Source of the DNA: Streptomyces tailanensis
GTDB taxonomy: Bacteria; Actinomycetota; Actinomycetes; Streptomycetales; Streptomycetaceae
NCBI RefSeq assembly: GCF_008386495.1
Contig: NZ_VTHJ01000025.1
Span: 1-64,000, forward strand
DNA length: 64,000 bases
Direction of reading: 5' to 3'
Below are positions 50,742 to 64,000 of this stretch, one piece after another. Below the pieces are notes generated by a model, which was not told the origin of the DNA, searched no databases, and saw nothing but the letters and a program-made list of their open reading frames with translations. The translations under genes and the position numbers were made by a program. Each line of letters starts with the position of its first letter. The first letter of the stretch is position 1.

Positions 50742-52838
50742 CTACTCCTCGTGGGGGCGGTGGTATCTGAACTCGGGGAGCGGGCCGGGGCTCGGGGGAA
50801 TCAAGGCCCGGGACTGCTGAGGCACCTCCGCTCGTACGATCCGGTGGCGAGGCAGTACGCAGGTGCGCGGTGTGAAAACCCACATACCTTGCGACAAAGT
50901 GACCCCGAGCACTCGTTCCTTGTCCCGCAACCAGGGATATCTGTTCTGCAACTCGACATAGTTGTCGTTGGTGACGACGGTTCCGCCGGTGTCCTCTGCG
51001 ATTGCCGTGACAAGCGCATCGCCCTTGCCCTCGGTTCCGGCCGGAGGCTGGATGAGATCGCCTTTGCTGAGCGCCGCATCCACAGCCGCACGTTCTTCCT
51101 CCGCGACCTTGTGCCTGAAGGTGGCGTCGACGACCACGTGGAGCATGGCGTCGGGGTACTTCGATGTCAGGGCGTCGCGCGCGGACAGCAGTTGAGCGTA
51201 GGACGGTCGGTCGTCGCTGCCGTACACACCAGGTTGCCGCGGCGACCTGCCGATCCACGCCAGGTTGGAGCCGTCTACCACGAGCGCCGCAGGCGCTGAA
51301 CCCGTGGCTCGCTTCCGAGCCGACGCCGACAGCGGCCTGGTGACCGTGTTGCCAGCGAGCAGATCATTGAGTTCCTTGCGAACCGCCGGCGTCGGACCAC
51401 CAGAGCTGAAACTCTTGATCTCCTCGTTCAGTACCTCCTCGCCGGTGCGTTCAAGGGTCGCCTTGACGTGCAGGAGCCCGTTCGTGTCGTACGTGTACTC
51501 CAGCAGGAAGCGGGAGTCCTCACGAGCCCGGGGGTCCCGATAGGTGAGTCGGAGGTCTGTCAACTTCACGTTGTCGGGGTGGTCCAGAGGCCGGTCCGGG
51601 TCACCCTCCCAGATCTCCACGGTGAGACTGCTGGCGTTGTCCAGGCGCGGTGTGTAGTTCTTGCGCTCCTTCCACGGCAGCGGTGAGTTGCGCGGAATGA
51701 TCTGACTGAACTTCCGCTGGCCGGTGTCGTCTGTGACGACCGTACCCAGGGCATGGCTTGTCGCCACCTGGATCACGCCGTCAGCCTCCCCCGACAGCAC
51801 AGCTGCCGCAATGGAGGCACCGCGGGCGACCGCCGTCATGGGATCGCACACGCCGACCTCGACAGGCTGCTGCTGCATGACCTCGGCGACCGCCATCCGG
51901 ACGCTCGGGATCTGACTGGTGCCGCCAATCATCAGCACCGCGTCCACGTCCAGAGGTGCCATATGCAGGTCGGTGAGGCACTGCTGGACCGGTGCGAGGG
52001 CGCGGTCCACGAGGTCGGTGATGGCGTCCTCCAGCTCCTCCTGCCACACCTCGACGGTGTCACCGTCCGGAGTCCTGACGGTGACGGAGTCCTCGGAGGA
52101 CAGACGGATCTTGCTGCGCTCCACGTCCAGCCCGAACTGCCGCTCCTGCGCAGGCGTCCACGCCGATCGCGCCGGAGCCCGTTCGAGGACGAGGTCACGC
52201 AGACGACGGTCGATCTCCAGACCGCCAAGCTCGGTTACACCCCGTGACGCAAGCTCCTCGAAGAACCCGTCCTGGTAGTCGAGCACGGTGACGTCGATCG
52301 TGCCGCCACCCCAGTCGAAGACCAAGATGGTGCGGGCTTCTTGTAGCTCGTGCACGTACGAGATCGCGGCTGCCGTCGGTTCGTTGAGCAGCGCCAGGAC
52401 GTCGATGCCCGCGAACTGCGCTGCGGCGCGCGTGCGATAGCGCGCGGCGCCCGTGGCGTTGGCGGGCACGGTGATCACGGCCTGGTCGATGGCGGTGAGG
52501 TTGTGCTCCGCGCCCTTCCGCATGGCCTGGAAGACACCGGCGGCCACCGTCGTGGCCGCGAACCTGCGGCCGTGAATCGTGACGTACTCGTCGCTCTTGA
52601 GGAGTCTTTTGCAGGCCTCGGCCGCCTCTTCGGAGCGGAGCTTGGCCTCCCAGCCGAACAACGCCCCCCGACGCAGCGAACTCATGCCCACCACCGACGG
52701 GAAGAGGTACTCGAAGCCGGGATGGCGCCAGTCGGCGTCGATGTGGTGGGCGTCCAGTAGCAGTACGTCAGCGTCGGCGCCCAGCCACTGGGCCACCACG
52801 GAGTTGGTGGTGCCGAAATCGATCCCGGTGGCGGTCAC
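50742..52838 (-). CDS. Hsp70 (DnaK-like) chaperone fused to a C-terminal NYN/PIN-type ribonuclease domain
   Basis: The 698-residue protein starts with a complete Hsp70 ATPase: GIDFGTTNSVVAQWLG, AVITVPANATGAARYRTRAA, NEPTAAAISYVHE, LVFDWGGGTIDVTVLD and MIGGTSQIPSVR. A short substrate-binding beta domain follows (IIPRNSPLPWKERKNYTPR; GLLHVKATLERTGEE), to about residue 475. The helical lid is missing. Instead, from about 516, there is a nuclease-like domain: ALVVDGSNLAWIG, MLHVVVDATFRHKVAEEE, GKGDALVTAIAEDTGG and TVVTNDNYVELQ, which carry the acidic positions (D, N, D, D) of the Zc3h12a/NYN and PIN RNases. This fusion is unusual. ATG 52838 overlaps the GrpE-like gene by four bases, and the stop overlaps the GTPase start. 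Confidence 0.85.
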   Translation of the reverse strand: MTATGIDFGTTNSVVAQWLGADADVLLLDAHHIDADWRHPGFEYLFPSVVGMSSLRRGALFGWEAKLRSEEAAEACKRLLKSDEYVTIHGRRFAATTVAAGVFQAMRKGAEHNLTAIDQAVITVPANATGAARYRTRAAAQFAGIDVLALLNEPTAAAISYVHELQEARTILVFDWGGGTIDVTVLDYQDGFFEELASRGVTELGGLEIDRRLRDLVLERAPARSAWTPAQERQFGLDVERSKIRLSSEDSVTVRTPDGDTVEVWQEELEDAITDLVDRALAPVQQCLTDLHMAPLDVDAVLMIGGTSQIPSVRMAVAEVMQQQPVEVGVCDPMTAVARGASIAAAVLSGEADGVIQVATSHALGTVVTDDTGQRKFSQIIPRNSPLPWKERKNYTPRLDNASSLTVEIWEGDPDRPLDHPDNVKLTDLRLTYRDPRAREDSRFLLEYTYDTNGLLHVKATLERTGEEVLNEEIKSFSSGGPTPAVRKELNDLLAGNTVTRPLSASARKRATGSAPAALVVDGSNLAWIGRSPRQPGVYGSDDRPSYAQLLSARDALTSKYPDAMLHVVVDATFRHKVAEEERAAVDAALSKGDLIQPPAGTEGKGDALVTAIAEDTGGTVVTNDNYVELQNRYPWLRDKERVLGVTLSQGMWVFTPRTCVLPRHRIVRAEVPQQSRALIPPSPGPLPEFRYHRPHEE

Positions 52839-53449
52839 ACGCCCTCCCCGTTCGACGCCTCGTCGTCCCCGGCAGAGTGGTCTCCTCCGCCGGGCCCGGG
52901 CAGGCGGCGCAGTTGTCCGGAGAGCACCAGCTTGCCGGTGGCCTGGTCCACGTAGGCCGGGCGCAGCACCTCGAACGCCTCACCATCGCCTTCCACCACC
53001 ACGAAGAGCTCGCTTTCGCCGTCGGGTGAGTCCACGCACCGCACGCCTTGGTCCAGCAAGGCAGTACGGATGCCCTTCCGAAGCGAACTGGCACTCTGGT
53101 TGGGCGCGCCGGCGAGCAGATCGACCTCGACCATCCGGGCCACGTACTCCTCCCTGGAGCGAAACGCCTCCAGTACGGCCTGGCGCAAGGCAGCCGTCAC
53201 AGCGGCCTGTGTGGGTCGCTCCTCTTCCGGGACAGCGGTCAGGAGGCCGGTCGCCCGCTCGGCGAAACGGGAGAGCAGTATGTGAGGGCTGAGTAGCTCC
53301 TCGGGGCGGTAGGTGCGAGGGGAGTCCTTGGGGACATCGGCCGCCGCCCGCTGCTTCTCCCGACGATGTTTGAGGCCGTTGTTCCCCTTGGGGGTAATGC
53401 GCTTGGGGGCCGCTGTGGTCTTCCGCTGGCTGCGGGGCACCTTTTTCAC
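52835..53449 (-). CDS. small protein encoded before Hsp70, possibly a GrpE-like exchange factor
   Basis: The 204-residue product has a very basic N-terminus (KKVPRSQRKTTAAPKRITPK), a helical middle (VTAALRQAVLEAFRSREEYV) and a beta-rich C-terminus (LLDQGVRCVDSPDGESELFV; EVLRPAYVDQATGKLVLSGQ). The helix-then-beta layout with GV at the start of the beta part and an LRPA-V motif recalls GrpE, the Hsp70 nucleotide exchange factor, and the position next to Hsp70 supports it. Sequence similarity is too weak to be sure. GTG 53449 overlaps the upstream stop by four bases. Confidence 0.5.
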   Translation of the reverse strand: MKKVPRSQRKTTAAPKRITPKGNNGLKHRREKQRAAADVPKDSPRTYRPEELLSPHILLSRFAERATGLLTAVPEEERPTQAAVTAALRQAVLEAFRSREEYVARMVEVDLLAGAPNQSASSLRKGIRTALLDQGVRCVDSPDGESELFVVVEGDGEAFEVLRPAYVDQATGKLVLSGQLRRLPGPGGGDHSAGDDEASNGEGV

Positions 53450-55100
53450 TGTGTGTGCATCCTTGCGTTGCGATCGGGGCGCCGGGGGGTGCTGAGCAGG
53501 TGGGGCAGCAGATCCGCCACCGCTCGCTGCCGCACGAGCCCGAGGCCTTCGGGAGAGTGAGGGATCGTTCGCCTGGTCAGCGGGGCCAGGGGCGGGATCA
53601 GCGTGACCGGCACCTCGTCCGGAAGCTCGAACACGTCCGCGTCGAGCGGTAGCACGAAGAAGCCGGACGAGTCCTCGTCGCGTTCGGCGTCTCTGATGCG
53701 TTTCATCGCGCTGTTGAGCCGCGCGCTCATGTCCACGTCGTGCACATGCTCCCGGCGGAGGTCCCGGTACCGGGTCTCCCAGCTCGGCGCGCCGTGCGGT
53801 AGCCCGAGGTCCAGATAGGGGTTGGACGCTGCCGGTCTGTCGTTACGGGGAACCGTCCGACGCTGCTCGACCATGCGGAGGTTGGACTCGGCCAGCTCGA
53901 GCGATCCGCTGATCCCCTTCAGGACGACGGCCGCCGCGTTCAGTTCCTCCCGGAGAAACAGCGTGTACGCATGGAAGTTGAGCGCCTCGGCCCGGTAGGC
54001 CGGATCAGCGGTCTCGAACGACACCAGCTTGTCTATCTGGGACGACGCACGGGCGAGGTCGTTCAGGCACAGCAGGTCGTAGGCCTGACGCAGGGCCATG
54101 AGCGCGTGCAGGGGTGACCGCGACGGGTTGACGGCTGCCTTGGGTTCCCACAGAGAGAAAATGAGCCGCCACAGCCCCCTGTCCTCCCATATGTCCCGGT
54201 CCCAGTTGCCGACATCGACCCCGTCCAGAAGCCGGCGCAGCCGGAGCACCAGATCGCGGGGCAGCTTCCTTTCGAGCTCCTTCACCACCGAAGCGTCGCC
54301 GTCGGCAACTCGCTCCAAGAGGTCGTAGACGTCGCCGACCGAGGGCAGCGGCTCGCCCCCGGCGAGAAACGCGTTCCGCCGCTGCCGGGCCGTCCACTCC
54401 AGCGCAGTTGCCTGCTCGGCGGTTACCTGATCGGGAACCAGCCGGGCTTTGAGGTACGCGTGCTCCGGCTCATCGGCCCGGTACTGCCAGGGCTGATGCT
54501 CGGGGCCGACCGCTCCGGTGTCAATGAGATCGTCGAGGACGCTCAGCGGTATCCAGGGAAGCACACGCGGCAGCATCCGAGGCGGGAAGGTGGCCGTACC
54601 ATCCGTCGCGAGCGCCGAGAGGAGGGCGAAGGCCCCGGAGGGGGCCTCGCTCCCGGAGGCGGCGAGCGTGTCGTCGCCCGCTGTCAGGGCGGTGAGCCGT
54701 TGCTCCCCGACCTCGGTCAGCCATAGGAAGCCGCCCGCGTGGACCGCCGTAAGTGCCGCGGCGACCGTGGCTGGGTCGGCTCGTTCGAGGACGGTCCGCA
54801 CAGCAGGCAGCAGCCGGTCGTCCGGTTCGTCGCGCAGGGCGTCGGCCAGGGCGTCGTGCGTCGCGTCCTGTGTGAGGGATACGAGTTGTTGGAGCAGAGC
54901 GTGGGCCTGCAGTACCGCCTGGGCTCCGAACACCCCCACCTTCCGCCACCTGCGTACGGTGAACCCGTCGACCCCCGCGTCCGCACTCTGGGCGTCGCGG
55001 CGCTCCCTGAGCGCCCTCAGCCGCTCCCGCTCCCGTGCGACCGCCTCGGCCCGTGCCCCCGACACCGGCTGCCCCGCCCCGCCGGCCGACGGCGGACTCG

Positions 55101-55104
<4 letters not shown>
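53446..55104 (-). CDS. uncharacterised helical protein with a degenerate C-terminal J-like domain
   Basis: The 552-residue product is largely helical (RERERLRALRERRDAQSADA; VLQAHALLQQLVSLTQDATH; AYDLLCLNDLARASSQIDKL), with a TPR-like stretch near residues 330-400 (EALNFHAYTLFLREELNAAA). At about 428-480, NPYLDLGLPHGAPSWETRYR, DLRREHVHDVDMSARLN and SAMKRIRDAERDE follow the pattern of a DnaJ J-domain (YxxLG, YRxLRxxxHPD, AxxxIxxA), but the HPD triad reads as VHD. It lies two genes before an Hsp70 and is coupled to its neighbours by GTGA overlaps on both sides, which supports a co-chaperone or adaptor role. GTG 55104 is the start. Confidence 0.6.
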
Positions 55105-59134
<4,030 letters not shown>

Positions 59135-59135
<1 letters not shown>

Positions 59136-62113
59136 CAGGCGGACACTCCAGTGGCAACGGCCCCAGTAGCAACGGCCCCAGTAGCAACGGCCGGGGCTGC
59201 GGCAGGGGCGGCGGGCAGGTACACGTACGCGCCGAGGATGTCGGCGGGCTTCTGCACGGTGACGGACAGGCCACGCACGATCTCACCGGAGGCCTGGCGA
59301 ACCCGGCGGTGGGAGGCATCCAGCTCGGCGGCCAACTCCTCGCCGTACGTCTCCAAATGGCCGTACACATCGGGGAGTTGGGTGAGCAGACGGGTCATCG
59401 TGCGCTCGCCGAAGTGGCGGTCCGTGCTCTCGGACGCCGTCGCGTCGAGCAGGTCCCGGGCCCGCTTCGGCGGCAGCCACTCCGCCTTCCTCGCGGAGCC
59501 TTCGAAGGCGATCAGCCGCGCGTCCTCCGCGACCACCTGCTTCTCGCCGCTGCGCGAGGGCAGCGTGAGGTGGAAGCGGTAACGGACGAGGAGGAGGGTC
59601 GTGAGGGTGCCGACCGCGTCCGTCGTGACCACGCCGCAGCGCCGCGCCGGGCGGGCGCCGTCCGCCTGGGTGTCCAGGGCGGCGTTCAGGACGTGGGACG
59701 CGAGGGCGCCCACGACCGGGTCCGTCCGGACGAGGGCCGCCTCGCCCCTCGCCACCGCCGGGTTCGCGCGGAACGGGATCGGGCGGTCCTTCTCGATCAC
59801 CTCCGCGCCGACCGTCGGCGCGAGCGCGTCCCGCAGGCCGATGGGCGTGCCGCCCACCTGGGCCGTGAAGTCCTCGCCGTCGCCGCGGAGGACGGCACCG
59901 AGGGCGCCCAGTGACTCCCGTACGAACGTGTCGATCTCGTCCGCGCCGCCCAGAGCCTCCCGGACTGCCGCGACCTCGCGGGCCACCTCCTGCGGACGCA
60001 CGGAACGCTGCGCGAATCGCGAACGCGACGCCTTCTCGCGCTCGGCCGCGGAGTTCCAGTCGCTGTCCAGCTTCGCCGTGCTCACCTTGAACGCGTCCGC
60101 GCTGAAGAGCGCGTCCTCGTCCTCGCGCCCCCGCATCAGCAGCCACTCGACGATCGCGTCCGTCACGCCCGTCGACAGTTCGTCGGGGACGGAGACGGAG
60201 ATGCCGAGGTCCTTCTTGATCTGGCGGTGCTTCTTGATGAGGACTTCGAGGACCTTGCCGTCGATGCCGTTGTCGTCGCCGTACAGGGTGATGACGCGGA
60301 CCTGGTCCTTGCGCTGGCCGTAGCGGTCGACGCGGCCCTCGCGCTGGTCGTGACGGGTCGGGTTCCAGGCCAGGTCGTAGTGGACGACGGCGTCGAAGTG
60401 GTGCTGGAGGTTCACGCCCTCCGACAGACAGTCCGTCGCGATCAGGACGCGGCGGGCGGCGGCGTCCTCGCCGGCCTCCTCGGCGAGCTTCTCGATGCGC
60501 TCCAGGCGCTGCTGCGGGGAGAGCGTGCCGGTGACCGCCTTCACGACGGTCTTGGCGCCGAGCGGGCCGCGCCTGCCGGACTCCTTGTCGTTCTCCAACT
60601 GGGCGGCGAGGTACTCGGCCGTCGGGATGTAGCGGCAGAACACGATCGGGTTGTGGCCGTCCGCGAGGAGCGCCTTGAGGTGCTTGATCAGCGCCTTGAG
60701 CTTGAGGTCCTTGGCCGGGCCTTCCAACTGCTCGGCGATGTCGGCGAGTTCGGCGAGGTAGGAGCGTGGGTCCTCGGTCGTCTCCGCGCCCGGTGCGACG
60801 TCCATGCCCTCCATCGCGTCACTGTCGGCGGCGTCGCTGTTGAGCGGGGCGCCCAGCTTGTCGGCCTCCTCCGCCGACGCGGCGATCGCCGCCGCCGAAC
60901 GCGTCCGCAGCGTCTGCGCGGCGGCGCGCGGCGACGACACCAGGGAGCGGAGCAGCGCGATCGCCGACCACCAGGCGATGCGCGCCTCCCGCTTGCCCTG
61001 GCTGCCCGCCTGCTCGACGCGCTCACTCGCGTACGCGATCGCGTCGTCGAGCAGGGCCCGGTACTCCGGCGACAGCTTGTACGTCTCGTCCTTGAAGTAA
61101 CGGTCCGAGGGGAACGCGGTCCGCTCCGCGAGGGAGTCGTCGGTGAGACCGTCCTCCTTGGTGAGGTACTGGCGTACGTCGGCCCGCTTGCGCGCCACGA
61201 AGTGCTGGGCGAGGAGCTTCCTGCCCGCCTCCGAATCCAGGCTCACGTCGGCCAGTTCGGGCTTGACCAGGCCGAGGAGGTTGCGGAACGCGGACTCCTT
61301 GCCGCTGTGCGGGGTCGCCGTCACGAGCAGCAGGTGCCGGGTCTCGTCCTGCGAGACGCGGCGCAGCAGCTCGTAGCGGAGCTGGTTCTGCGAAGCCGTG
61401 GAGGTGTCGTCGGCGACCACGCAGGTGTGGGCCTCGTCGACGATCACGAGGTCGGGGCAGTGGCGTACGAAGTCGTCCCGGTGGCGCGGGGACTTGATGA
61501 AGTCCGTCGAGACGATCACGTGTGGGTACTTGTCGAAGAGGGACTGGCCCAGGTCCAGGCCCCGTTCGAGGCGCGAGACCGTCGAGGAGAGGACCAGCTC
61601 CGCGTCGATGCCGAACTTCGTGCGCAGCTCCTGCTGCCACTGCTCGGCGAGCGCGGGGGAGCAGAGGACTGCCAGGCCGGTCGCCTCGCCCTGCGCGAGG
61701 AGTTCGCTCGCGACCAGGCCCGCCTCGATCGTCTTGCCGATGCCGACGTCGTCCGAGATCAGCATGCGGACCGTCTTCTGCCGCAGGGCCATCAGCAGTG
61801 GAACCAGCTGATACGCGCGCGGCTCCACCGCGATCCCGGCCAGCGAGCGGAACGGGCCCGCGCCCGAGCGGAAGCCGACGCGCAGCGCCGTACGCAGCAG
61901 GCCTGCCGCCCGCTGGTCACCGAGGTCGCTCGGCTCCGGCGGCGCGAACTTCGCCTCGTCCACCGTCTCGAACGCCGGGAACACGGCAGCGATGTCGTCG
62001 TCCGAGCCGCCCAGCGGACGCAGGACGAGCAGATCGGGCTTGCTCTCGGGGAGCACGACCCATTCCCGGCCGCGGGCCTTCACCAGGGAACCGGCGGAGT
62101 ACGTGAGTGCCAT
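59135..62113 (-). CDS. SNF2-like helicase, class 1 DISARM DrmD-like
   Basis: The 992-residue protein is an SF2 helicase of SNF2/RapA type: Q-motif region EPRAYQLVPLLMALRQ, P-loop ISDDVGIGKTIEAGLVASEL near residue 117, LVIVDEAHTCVV near 222, LLLVTATPHSGKESAFRNLL near 262, and the second RecA lobe with IVFCRYIPTAEYLAAQLEND, ATDCLSEGVNLQHHFDAVVH and NPTRHDQREGRVDRYGQ. The C-terminal third is helical. The last residues repeat Ala-Val-Ala-Thr-Gly, encoded by a 15-bp tandem repeat. DrmD proteins translocate on DNA in class 1 DISARM. It precedes the methylase with a one-base overlap. Confidence 0.87.
59148..59192 (-). repeat. 15-bp tandem repeat (3 copies) at the end of the SNF2 helicase gene
   Basis: Units CCAGTRGCAACGGCC at 59148-59162, 59163-59177 and 59178-59192 (plus strand) differ at one base. 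They encode a short Ala/Val/Thr/Gly tail in frame, so copy number can vary without disrupting the gene or the overlapping methylase start. Confidence 0.85.
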
Positions 62114-62168
62114 GTGAGTCTTCGAGTCCTCGTGTTGGGTCCGACCGGATGGTGGATGGGGCGGGCGG

Positions 62169-64000
62169 TCAGTTGGCGGCCGGAGAGCCGAAGTAGCGGG
62201 AGTTGGCGGCGGCGACGGCGTCCCAGTCGACGTCGTGCGCGAAGCGGATGACGTCCCAGCGGGCGTTGAACAGGCGGTCCTCGGCGTCCTCGTCCCGGAA
62301 GGTGTCCTGCTCCTTGTCCGGTAGGTCTACGAAGACCGCTACGTTCACGCCGGGCAGGCGGTACACGTAGTCGGGGGTCGCCATCGCCTCGGTGAGGAAC
62401 GAGCCCGGTTCGTCCGGCAGCCGCAGGCCGCGCGCCTTCGCCCAGCCAAGGAAGTCGCCCTGAGCGGCCAGCTCGGCCGCCGATGCCTCGACCGGTGTCG
62501 GCTCGGCGGGGTCGGGGTCGGGGTCGGGGTCGGGGGAGACCTGGTCGAGCAGTCGCCGGTACTGCTCCGAGCGCGACTCGCCGCGCGACTCCCGCCGGGC
62601 CGTCGCCGACGCGAGCCGCACCAGCAGGTCCCGCACCGAGTGGCGGTTGATGAGCGCGTGGTTGAGCTGGTTGCCGTAGGTCAGCAGGCACTCGTAGCAG
62701 CCGAGCGCGCACGGCCGGTCCGGGTGCGGGCCGCCCTGGTCGGTGCCGTCCGCGGCGAAGTGGCAGATGTCCAGGGCGCGTACGGCCGCCTTCGCCAGGG
62801 CGTCGGGCTCGGCCTGGAGGCGGCGCAGCACACCCGCCCCGCCCTCGGCGGCCTCCGTGAACAGGATGCGGTTGCGGGGGCCGTCGTCCGGCGGCAGCAG
62901 CTCGCTGGACAGTTCGGCGTCCTCCAGCTCGAACGCGGCCTCGATGCCCCGTTCCAGGGCGTACATCAAGGAGAGCGCCACCGGCTCCGGCAGCGGCTCG
63001 TCGAGGGTGACGACGAGGATGTTGCGGCGGTCCTCCACGTACGGGATGACCCGCTTCTTGCGGCGTCGCTCATTGCCGTCCGAGTCGATCACGGGCAGCT
63101 CGCTGGAGTCGCCGGACGCCTCTGACGCGTCCTTGTCGTTCATCCAGCGGCCGTCCGCGAGGTCCAGCCAGTACCCGGCCGGCTCGTCGCTCTTGGCGCG
63201 CACCCGCCCGATGTTGGTGATGCGGACTGTCGCCGAGTCGCCGTACGCCACGTCGGCGAGCGGCGCGCCCGAGGCGTCGGTGACCGCCGCGTTCAGGCGG
63301 CCCTTGCGGGTGCCGTGGTCCTGGAAGCGGTACGACGTCTCCAGCTTGAAGCCGGCGCGGCGCCGCTCCTCCTCGTCGGAGGAGATCCGCTCACGGCGGG
63401 TGGTGTACACGGTGTGCAGGTGCAGCAGGCCGTACGTCGCCGCGCCCAGCGGCTCGTGGCACATGGCGCAGCGGTCCTCCAACTGCTCCGGATCGTGGTG
63501 GTAGCCGCAACTCGCGCAGCGGCGGGCCTCGCTGGTCGCCAGCTCGCCCGAGGAGTCCGGTGGCAGCTGGATGCGGGTCACCTGGTAGCGGGCGCCCTCG
63601 TGGTAGATCAGCGCACCGGGGCCGAACTCGCGGATCGCGAGGAAGCGCGGGCGCTGGAGGTAGTCGCCGTCCCCGCGGCGGCGGCCGACGGTCGGGATGT
63701 ACGCGGCGAGCGGGAGCCGCGGGAAGCTGTAGCCGGGCAGGAAGCCCTCGGATGCCAGATAGCGGTACGGGTTGAAGTCGGAGAGGACCGACTTGCTGTC
63801 GACGCTCTCGTTCATCAACAGGTTCAGTTGTGTCTCGGCCTCACGGCGGCGGGCGTTGGCACGGATGCGGTCGCCCTCGGTGAGGCTGTAGTCGAGGCGG
63901 CGCCTGTTCTGGATGTACTGGTCGTCGAGGGCGGAGCGGAACAGTTGCCGCCAGCGGTCGAAGGCCCGGTCGAAGCGGGTCGCCACGGTCCGCACACGGT
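62169..64000 (-). CDS. C-terminal part of a DUF1998-containing helicase (DrmA/DrmB-like), cut by the window edge
   Basis: About 610 residues are present and the frame is open to the last base, so the N-terminal helicase lobes lie outside. The visible part contains RRRLDYSLTEGDRIRANARR, YLQRPRFLAIREFGPGALIY, a zinc knuckle (CASCGYHHDPEQLEDRCAMC), and a DUF1998 region with ILFTEAAEGGAGVLRRLQ and the cysteine/His signature CALGCYECLLTYGNQLNH. The final 110 residues resemble a nuclease-like tail (VYRLPGVNVAVFVDLPDKEQ). DUF1998 proteins are the hallmark of DISARM (DrmB) and Druantia. It is first in the visible part of the operon, 55 bases before the SNF2 helicase. Confidence 0.75.
   Translation of the reverse strand, partial: RVRTVATRFDRAFDRWRQLFRSALDDQYIQNRRRLDYSLTEGDRIRANARRREAETQLNLLMNESVDSKSVLSDFNPYRYLASEGFLPGYSFPRLPLAAYIPTVGRRRGDGDYLQRPRFLAIREFGPGALIYHEGARYQVTRIQLPPDSSGELATSEARRCASCGYHHDPEQLEDRCAMCHEPLGAATYGLLHLHTVYTTRRERISSDEEERRRAGFKLETSYRFQDHGTRKGRLNAAVTDASGAPLADVAYGDSATVRITNIGRVRAKSDEPAGYWLDLADGRWMNDKDASEASGDSSELPVIDSDGNERRRKKRVIPYVEDRRNILVVTLDEPLPEPVALSLMYALERGIEAAFELEDAELSSELLPPDDGPRNRILFTEAAEGGAGVLRRLQAEPDALAKAAVRALDICHFAADGTDQGGPHPDRPCALGCYECLLTYGNQLNHALINRHSVRDLLVRLASATARRESRGESRSEQYRRLLDQVSPDPDPDPDPAEPTPVEASAAELAAQGDFLGWAKARGLRLPDEPGSFLTEAMATPDYVYRLPGVNVAVFVDLPDKEQDTFRDEDAEDRLFNARWDVIRFAHDVDWDAVAAANSRYFGSPAAN
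62508..62531 (-). repeat. hexanucleotide repeat GGGGTC x4 in the DUF1998 gene
   Basis: Four perfect units encode an in-frame Asp-Pro repeat linker between the DUF1998 region and the C-terminal tail. Length changes would not shift the frame. Confidence 0.8.

Overview
The window looks like part of a Streptomyces (or closely related actinomycete) chromosome. The evidence is very high GC with strong third-position GC, frequent GTG starts, GTGA/ATGA/TGATG stop-start overlaps, a tRNA-Leu, and typical Streptomyces families (paired GntR/FCD regulators, DUF397 remnant, XRE-nSTAND-WD40 protein, secreted GH43-CBM42 arabinofuranosidase). All identifications come from reading the translated sequence; no database search was run.

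Region 1 (1-16.7 kb) is an oxalate and formate catabolism locus. An acyl-CoA synthetase (9090-10664) can activate oxalate, an oxalyl-CoA decarboxylase (10926-12674) makes formyl-CoA and CO2, a formyl-CoA transferase (12704-13960) releases formate, and a four-subunit NAD-dependent molybdenum formate dehydrogenase (fdsG-B-A-D, 2807-7986) oxidises it to CO2 with NADH gain. A beta-carbonic anhydrase (203-760) may handle the CO2. Two paralogous GntR/FCD regulators, a LysR regulator and a PAS protein accompany the enzymes. Short GTATAC/GTATGC palindromes recur in at least four promoter regions, and a separate pair of operator-like dyads lies in front of the decarboxylase.

Region 2 (16.8-28.3 kb) holds tRNA-Leu(GAG), an EF-G paralogue with an apparent C-terminal frameshift and a possible leader peptide, a secreted arabinofuranosidase, a lipoprotein, two tandem I36-type inhibitor-like secreted proteins, a large XRE-nSTAND-14xWD40 protein and an NlpC/P60 secreted protein.

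Region 3 (28.5-36.9 kb) is a first defence cluster: an HTH-N6-methylase on the plus strand facing a minus-strand operon of an Mrr-like protein (interrupted at a GGCA tetranucleotide repeat), McrB, McrC and an SF1 helicase with a RelE-like N-terminus.

Region 4 (36.9-46 kb) is a patchwork of small, mostly frameshifted or truncated genes (a DUF6247/toxin-like pair, an EcsC-like remnant, DUF397, an RsbW-like fragment, a solo McrC-like nuclease domain) mixed with a few intact genes (PASTA membrane protein, coiled-coil protein, HNH endonuclease).

Region 5 (46-64 kb, all minus strand, tightly overlapping) is the most interesting. Read 5' to 3' it encodes a DUF1998 helicase (cut by the window edge), a DrmD-like SNF2 helicase, a DrmMI-like adenine methylase, a protein with a degenerate J-like domain, a possible GrpE-like protein, an Hsp70 fused to a NYN/PIN-type nuclease domain, and two dynamin-like GTPases. 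The first three resemble class 1 DISARM. The chaperone-nuclease-GTPase part, translationally coupled to them, looks like an undescribed effector or sensor module.
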